Assembly (NCBI GenBank): GCA_037043455.1
Contig: JAWPHD010001277.1
Span: 248,001-312,000 of the forward strand
Length of the DNA: 64,000 bases
Reading direction: 5' to 3'
Origin: Cyrtodaria siliqua
Lineage: Eukaryota > Mollusca > Bivalvia > Adapedonta > Hiatellidae
Made by a program: the position numbers and the translations under genes. Shown here piece after piece: positions 51,801 to 60,800 of the stretch. A model generated the notes under the pieces. The model made no database searches, was not told where the DNA came from, and was given only the letters and a program-made list of their open reading frames with translations. Within the stretch, counting starts at the first letter, position 1. Each line of letters begins with the position of its first letter.

Positions 51801-54800
51801 AATAATTTGATAACAAGAAATGTCACAGTAAGTGACAAACGCCCCCGAAGTGACCTTTGACCTCTAAGTGTGACCTTGACCTTGGAGCCACGGACATGGA
51901 TTTTATGCGCTACACTTCGTCTGGTTGTGGTGAGGACTTGTGCCAAGTTATTTGAAAATCCGCCCAGGAATGACCGAGTTATTGACCGGACATGATTTGA
52001 CCTTTGACCTCTAAAAGTGTGACCTTGACCTTGGGGCCACAGACCTGGATTTTGTGCACAACACATCGTCTTGTTGTGGTGAGCACTTGTGCCAAGTGAT
52101 TTTAAAATCCGTCCAGGAATGCCAGAGTTATTGACCGGACATAATTTGATTTTTGTCCACTAAGTGTGACCTTGGCCTTGGAGCCACGGACCTGAATTTT
52201 GAGCATGACACGTCATCTTGTTGTGGTGAGCACTTGTGCCAAGTTATTTAAAAATCTGTCCATGAATGTCAGAGTTATTAACTGGACACGACTGTACAGA
52301 CGAATGAAGATCCTGACGGACTGACAGACGGACAGTGCGACTACTATATGCACCCCTTCAGGGGCATAAAAAATGGCTACACCAGACAGCGTAAAACTGG
52401 GACTTCCTAATTTTTTTCATGGGACTTCCAAAATTTTAAAGTAGGAAGTCAGGACTTCCAAGAATCCAAACTTAGTGGAAGAGTGCACTTTCAACTTGAT
52501 TTTGGATCCTTTTTGCATTCAGGAAGTATCTCGGTGGTGAAAATCAATCGAATACCGCCCATTAGTTACTTATGCACTTAATGTGAATGGTGAAGTTTTA
52601 ATCTGAGTGCTGCAGTGGATTTGGTATCGTGGTATATGTGTATGCGGCACAAACTTTCTTTGGAAATGAGCTCTTTCAGATCTTTAAAAGTTACACTTTT
52701 AACCTGTCTGACTGGCTGGTTGGCTGGATTTTCTCGGCAGATAAAGGTTATTATATGCTGAAAATCCCTATTCTTATTTCAACTTTCGATTTAGGTTTGA
52801 AACTGTTCGTTTATTACATCATCAAACATAAATAAGCTAACTTTGAACAATGTAAAGGAGCTCATTTACAAAGTAAATTGGTACTTAAGCACATACAGTG
52901 ACATCTAATATACTGCTAAATGTGTTTTGGGTTAAAAAAGGTAATACAATCTACAAAAAGCATCTGTTCATGATGCAACTGCATTGGAATTGACATTGTC
53001 AAAGTATGTTACTTGTGGAATTAAACAGGCATCCGCTCAACCTCCTTGACGTTCACTCTAACTCCAGCTCATTCGCTCCCCTACCTCGAGAAAATTGACC
53101 ATAAATCAATCAAGACTAAAACTTCAACATTCACATTTAGGGCATAAGCAATTTTCCTATGGCTTCTAACCATTGGTGAATTTCAATTTCTTCCTTTCTA
53201 CTGCACCTAAAGCTTCCAACCATTGGCGAATCTCAATTTCTTTCTTTTAACTGCACCTAAGGTCCAACCACTGGCAAATCTCAATTACTTCTTTTCTACT
53301 GCACCTAAAGCTTCCAGTCAATGGTGCATATCAATTTCTTCCTTTCTATTGCATCTAAGGCTTCAAACCACTGGTGAATCTTCCAATCAATGGTGCATAA
53401 TTTCTTCCTTTCTACTGCATCTAAGGCTTCAAACCACTGGTGAATCTCAATGTCTTCCTTTCTACTGCAGCTAAGGCTTCAAACCACTGGTGAATCTCAA
53501 TTTCTTCTTTTCTACTGCACCTTAGGCTTCCAATCAATGGTGAGTCTCAAATTCTTCCTTTCTACTGCACCTAAGGCTTCCAACCACTGGTGAATCTCAA
53601 ATTTTTCCTTTCTATTGCACCTAAGGCTTCAAACCACTGGTGAATCTCAATTTCTTCTTTTCTACTGCACCTAAAGCTTCCAACCACTGGTGAATCTCAA
53701 TTTCCTCTTTTCTACTGCACCAAAGGCTTCCAATCCATGGTGCATATAAACTTCTTCCTTTCTACTGCACCTAAGGCTTCAAACCACATGTGGTTCACTC
53801 TCAATTGAACATGTAAGCTAATCATTCACACATACTTAACCCTTAACCCGCTAATATATAATGGACTGTTCTTTCTTTGAATTAAGACCATTCCATTTAT
53901 GTGACAAAGGGGTGTTTTGGGGGAAATGACTGATCAGCAGGCAGACATTGTAAACCATGATCAGCCTGCTTTACAATGGACACAAAGGCTATTATAGTCA
54001 TGCTTAGCAGGTTAAGGATTAATATTGTGGGCATATTGTGATGTGGCCACAAATAGACACAGGGACACTGCCCAATAGACATTGAAGTAACTCACCCTGA
54101 GCGAACGCCTATATTCTGGAGTTGCTAGGTGGATGGGACGGTTTATGGTGGTCAAGTCTATCACGTGGGTCTCTGGATTTCTGATGTCATATGGGTCAGA
54201 GGTGAAATCCAGCTCATAATTACCTGTTTTGTCACTGAAATAGAAAATATTAAAGAAATGGAGGCGACTGGAATGTCATGAATGATGCGTGTGTTTCTAA
54301 GTAGAGAAAAATAAGATCGGTAAGAAGGCTTTAAAGTTTTCCATCCATGTTTGCTTCATGAACATGTTTATGTTAAATCAAAATCAATACACAATAGATA
54401 TTTAAAATTCACACATTGCAATATCTGTGAAAATCGAAAATAAGATTTTATTTGATGACATAGAAAACTTTGAACAGGTAAATTAATCCACAGGTAAACG
54501 TTTTTATCAATTATCTGGTACTAGTTGTGCAGCTATACAATTCAGATTTACCTCATTTCCCCGTGCAGTCACACAGTGGTAAAAGTAGTATCTACATCAT
54601 GCAAATAATACTTATTTTTACATAAAACTTAGTAGCAGATTTAAATATATGTTTCTCTCTGGGACTATTAAGAAATGTTTGTATGATGTTTAAGAGTTAA
54701 ATTTGTTAATTGATAATACTACAAAAAGGGTGGCCATTCATCTTTAAAGTCAGGGTCAGCAGGGGATAATAACTGTAGTCTTTTCAGCAATCACAAACAC

Positions 54801-57800
54801 ACCTACTTTTGTTTTTATAGATGTATATGTACGAAGTCAAACGGCGCTTTAAACAATCTTTCAGTTATATCAAGACAGTGCCTACTTGCAGCAGTGACCT
54901 CTATGCTCAACTTTCTAGTGCTGCCACACTGGAATACCACACCATAGACACATGACATGGGGTTACCCAGTCACATACCGATATTTCGGTCATATCACGG
55001 CAGTGTCTACTTGCAGCAGTGACCTCTATGCTCAACTTTCTAGTGCTGTAATACTGGAATACCACACCATAGACACATGACATGGGGTTACCCAGTCACA
55101 TACCGATATTTCGGTCATATCACGGCAGTGTCTACTTGCAGCAGTGACCTCTATGCTCAACTTTCTAGTGCTGCCACACTGGAATACCACACCATAGACA
55201 CATGACATGGGGTTACCCAGTCACATACCGATATTTCGGTCATATCATGGCAGTGTCTACTTGCAGCAGTGACCTCTATGCTCAACTTTCTAGTGCTGCC
55301 ACACTGGAATACCACACCATCAACACATAACATGGGGTTACCAAGTCACAAACCGATATTCGGTCATATCACGGCAGTGTCTACTTGTAGCAGTGACCTC
55401 TATGCTAAACTTTCTAGTGCTGTAATACTGGAATACCACACCATAGACACATGACATGGGGATTACCCAGTCACATACCGATATTTCGGTCATATCACGG
55501 CAGTGTTTACTTGCAGCAGTGACCTCTATGCTCAACTTTCTAGTGCTGTAATACTGGAATTCCACACCATAGACACATGACATGGGGTTACCCAGTCTCA
55601 TACTGATATTTTGGTCATATCACGGCAGTGTCTACATGCAGCAGTTAACTCTATGCTCAACTTTCTAGTGCTGTAATACTGGAATACCACACCATAAACA
55701 CATGACATAGGGTTACCCCGTCTCATACTGATATTTCGGTCATATCATGGCGGTGTCTACATGCAGCAGTGACCTCTATGCTCAACTTTCTAGTGCTGTA
55801 ATACTGGAATACCACACCATAGACACATGACATGGGGTTACCCAGACACATACTGATATTTCAGTCATATCACGGCAGTGTCTACATGCAGCAGTTAACT
55901 CTATGCTCAACTTTCTAGTGCTGTAATACTATAATACCATGCCTTAGACACATGACATGGGGTTACCCAGTCACATACTGACAGTGGGCCGTCCAGTCTT
56001 AGAACTACCCCTTACATGGTGAATGTCAAGCAAGGGAGCTACTAGTACCATTTTTATTAAGTCTTTGGTATGACCCGGCCGGGAATTGAACACACAACCT
56101 CCCGTAAGCTAGGCAAACCACTAGGCCATGCCGCAGTACTGCTGTGTAAGAAAAGAAATCCTCGGATTCACATGTCTCGCCTAACGGAGGCGGCACTTAA
56201 AAATAAAAAGGTCAATGATGCTTAAATGAAAGTTTGTAAACATTTTAGTAACTAAAAACATTGGAGTTTGCAGTTTGATGAGATGATATTTAAGTGCATT
56301 TGTCAATGACCTTGAAGCTCTACTGATAGGTTTTTGTTAGCTAGATCAATATCCCTGTGAAGTTTCATGAAAAATCCTTTAAGTAGTTTCAGAGGAGTAG
56401 TCGTTACAAGTTTTCATTATATAACTCTATGTAAACAAAGATGGCCACTGACAGTCATGTTTAACATCGAATCAAAACGATTTTCGACAAGGACCAACTT
56501 CATGTCATGCTGATCATTTTAAAAAAAGTCCCATATCAATATCACTTATAGTTTTCAAGAAGTAGTCGCTACAAACTTGTTTTTTAAAAATCTATTTTAA
56601 GATTTGGTGGCCATCTTGGATTTCACATCAACATGAATTTTTGCTAGGATCAACTAGACTTCATGGGCAACATTTCTGTAAAGTTTCATGAAAATCCATT
56701 TGGTAGTTTCAGAGCAGTAGTCGCTACAAAAAAAAGTTTAAGGACGGACAGACGGACGACGGACACCGCACAAAATAAAATTTAAAAAATATTAAAAATT
56801 AAAAAAAAAATATGAAAGAAAAAAAAATATGAAAGAAAAAAGAAGATATATATTAAAAAAAAAATAAAAAAATAAAAATATATACTAATAATAAAAAAAA
56901 AAGGCAAAACATCTGGTAAAGTTTGGTAAAGATCAGATGAAAAATGAAAGCCCTATCGTATTAACGAGGCAAAATATAGCATTTTTAACTAAATCAAGGG
57001 TCATAACGCCGCTGTTATTGGTCCGATCTGGCTGGTTTTCGAACTTGTGCGAGCTTTCATTGATATTAACAATCTGGTAAAGTTTGGTAAAGATCGGATG
57101 AAAAATGAAGGCCTTTGGTCAGTAGAGCTAAAAATCATCAGCTCCAAAAAGTAGGTCAAGGTCATAGATGAAATCCAGGCATCCAAAAAAAAGATGCACT
57201 ACCGAAGACACAACTATGTCAAAATAGAATATGTTTTCTTCCAAAGATTAAGCTATAAATTAGGTTTAAAACATCTAGTGCATAATTCTAGTTCATGAGA
57301 AAGTGATGTAAATGTAACAATTAAAGTTATCTGCCCTTTGCTTGGATGGTGAAGGTCACATCCACATTTGCTTTGTCACGTTGCAAGTACAACTCAAGAT
57401 ACAACTATAAGCAAAGTTTGAAAGGTCTTAGTGCATACAGTTTGTGAAAAAGTGGCCTAAATGCCAAAGTTGAAGGTAAAAATTATAAGGTTATCTGCCC
57501 TTGCTTGGAGGGTCAAGGTCACTTGCACATTTGCTTTGTCACGTTGCGAAGTACCATCCAAGATACAACTATAAGCACAGTTTGAAAGGTCTAGTGTATA
57601 CAGTTTGTGAGAAAATGACCTAAACGCAAAATTGCTGCCGCCGCCGGAAAAGCAACACCTATGTCTCTTTTTTCCTTCGAAAAGGCGAGACAAAAACGAT
57701 AAAGTGAGAAAAGCAGAGAACAAGAGTACCTCATGTGGATGCAGAAGCGTGTCTTCATAGAGCAAAGCCGAATAAGTTAATTCAAGTTGGTAGGAAATGA

Positions 57801-60800
57801 GTAAGATCAGCGTTTTTTTCACCATTTTGGGAATGGGTCCGTGGCCGGTCAAATTGGGAAAAAACACGCGATTTTTCTCAAAATTGGGAAAAATGTTGTT
57901 TTTGTATTTTGTGAAATATTACATATTTATTGATGATTTACATAATAAAATATTTTCACAACTGTAATGTTTCAAGTTTTTATTGTACTTCACTGTGTTG
58001 TTACAGAATAATTTCTCTGTTTTTGTTGTCCCTGAAAATGTTAACAATGCTGTTAAGTTCATTGTCATTTAGGGTTGCACCAGATTCTCTGCATATTCTC
58101 ATGACCGAGGAAAGGGTTTCCTGGCCCAGACGATTTCTGTTATTCGTCCTTTATTTAGTATTAACCCATCGCTCACTGAGGCGCTTGTTACATAGTAGAA
58201 TATACTAGCGGTAAATGTTTCGATAACATACAAGCGGTAAAGCGTTTTGCAACGCATAAACAACATGGCGACGTCCTCGGGTGATGCGGCTGTGTTTTGC
58301 GTTTCAATTTACACAGAAAAGCAGAAGAAACGTACAACCCTGGTAAAAAACTTTATTAAGAAGATTAATCTAAAACAGAACTGGGAAGATCTATTACATA
58401 TGTGTATTGAGAATATCCCAGGAGAAAGATTGACGAAAAAACAACTTCGATTTTGGAATTTTTTCGAATTTGGAAAAATGGTAACTTTTTTCAATTGGGA
58501 ATGGGCCGTTTATCGGTTCCATTTATATAAGGTAAAAAAACGCTGAAGATAGTCTGTTTAATGTCTTAATAATTGAGCTTAACCTAAATGTTGCACAAAG
58601 CATCCATTAAATAGGACAGTGACATACTTTTCGTTTCATGTGTAGAAGGAAGTGAATTGAATTCAGTTTTAGCGCACATCAACAGAAAAATAGTATATGG
58701 CGCCAACAGGAATGAACATTACAGGCCCAACCTCCTTTTACTTTGAGATGAAAATATGAAGAATGGGCCTAGAACCTTCTCACCTGCAGATCTAACTTTG
58801 AAGACTCTGTGTAATATATAAAGAATTGAGCTAAATATAACCATAAAAGCATTAAGCAGGTCAAGGTCTGTCATTGTGACATACTTCTGGTATTGATGTT
58901 TATTTCTCACTATAGAATTAAAAAAAGTTTCGAATTCATTATTAGGTTTTAGGTTATATACAAGGATAGTAGTCCCAAATCTCACCTTCTCTAGAGAGTT
59001 ACAGACCTTGTCTGTCAGATGGGGTCATAAATCGCCTGTGTATCGGATTCTATCTTCTGAGCATGATGAAGAACCTTACAAATCCATTTTAAAGAAAGAG
59101 TAGGACAAGGTTCCAAACTCCTATGTATCCTTCCACTCTATTGCCATTCCAATTCATTGACTAGATGAGTGTTTCGCGGAACAGGTGTCGCTTGTCAGCG
59201 CTTTGTCAGTATGCGGAACATGCGTGTCGCCTGTCAGCGCTTTGTCAGTATAACAAGATTTTTTGGACCAAGATATATGACCTTTACAAATTACTTTTAT
59301 ATTTTTAGTCTGTCATGTGGATATTGCCATGATGAGTATATACTGAAAGTTTGATGAAGAAATATCAAGAAATGAGAAAGCTATAGCCAACGTTTCGTGA
59401 AGAAAAATACGAGTATTTAACCCATATAAAGACCTTCAGTGTGATCTTGACCTTTATATTTTATATGGTCATGCCGATGTTGTCATGATGAGTATATATT
59501 AGAAGTTTAATGAAAAAATATCAAGAAATGATGAAGTTATACCCAACGTTAAGTTTTCATGACTGACTGGTGGACGGACGACAAAGTGATCCCTATGTAG
59601 CGCATTTTCCTCGAAAAGGCGTCAAAATGTTGATGTTCAGTCTGGAATAATAAAATTCTTTAATTAGGTTTAGGTTGGAATATTATAACTTACCTTTTTA
59701 GGTTGTAATAAATTATGACTTACGTTTTGAGGTTATAAACCAGAATGTTGGTCCCAGTCTTCATCCTCTCCAGAGACTTGAGCTCATTAAACAGTTGATG
59801 CTCAGTCTGGAACAATGAATACTTCAGGATAGCCTTCAGGTTGGACGTCATCTCATCCGAGTTATTCCTGGTCACTAATTAAAGTTAAGGACAAGAAAAA
59901 GAATGAATAACCAACAAGGACAAGAAAAAGAATGAATAACCAACCATCAACACTTTCATGAAAAAGAAGTGACCTTGGCTTACTGATAGGTTATAACCCA
60001 AGGTAGATATTTTACCTTTAGATCTTGGAAAATAATAAGGTGGGAAGGCATTCAAAAAAATAATTTGCTTCACAGAAAACAAGCCGGGTAAAACATCAAA
60101 TAAAGTGGCGCCCTCTTACAGCCAAAATGGTTGATCAAAACAGAAAGTGCATGAAGTGTGAGACTGTTTAAGAATTAATCAGCCTTGGATGCTCTATTTA
60201 AAGGCCGACAGTCTTTTTGAACTTTACGATCACTGGTAAACTTGTGTGGAGTGCCCACTAATTAGTTTTATCGGCTGTCTGTAAATAGTGACAATTTTAT
60301 GTTTATTGTTCAATCAACATGAAACAATAGTCAATACAAAAGATGCGATTACTCAAAATATTGGTACAATTTTAGAATGAAGTGGCTTTTATTACTTATT
60401 TTATGCATGATAGTCGTGGTGTATGTAGCATTTCTGAATTTTGTCTCACATTGCAACGCGATCATCATCATCTTTCTAGCTTCTTTGGAACACCTGTTAA
60501 CAGGAAACAGCCAGAGACCGAGTCACAGACTCCAACCTGCATTCATTCTGTCCTTTTTAAAATGTCAGTCTTGACAATTTTTAAAAATTAAATTACATTA
60601 AATTAAATACAATTTTTAAAAAGTTTTGAAGATTGTGCACCTCAACTTTTAATTATAAGCACTTAAGCAGAATGCGGCATGCATATGATATGGTAATATT
60701 GATACCCTATAGTTTAATATTAAAGCATACTCTTTTAACTTACTTTTGATGTGTACGTAAACGCGAGGTTTTAGCGCCTTCAATTAAAGTTCCAAAATAT

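Noticed and set aside
55269..55601. Frames on both strands in the 125-bp array
   Set aside because: Repeat-derived; the peptide recurs with each unit and has no homology that I recognise.
57930..58208. 92-codon plus-strand frame
   Set aside because: The opposite strand reads a recognisable hAT C-terminus ([15 protein letters not shown]), so the plus frame is a shadow.
58001..58546. An autonomous, intact hAT transposase
   Set aside because: Only the C-terminal end is left, it contains a stop, and the DDE core is absent from the element.
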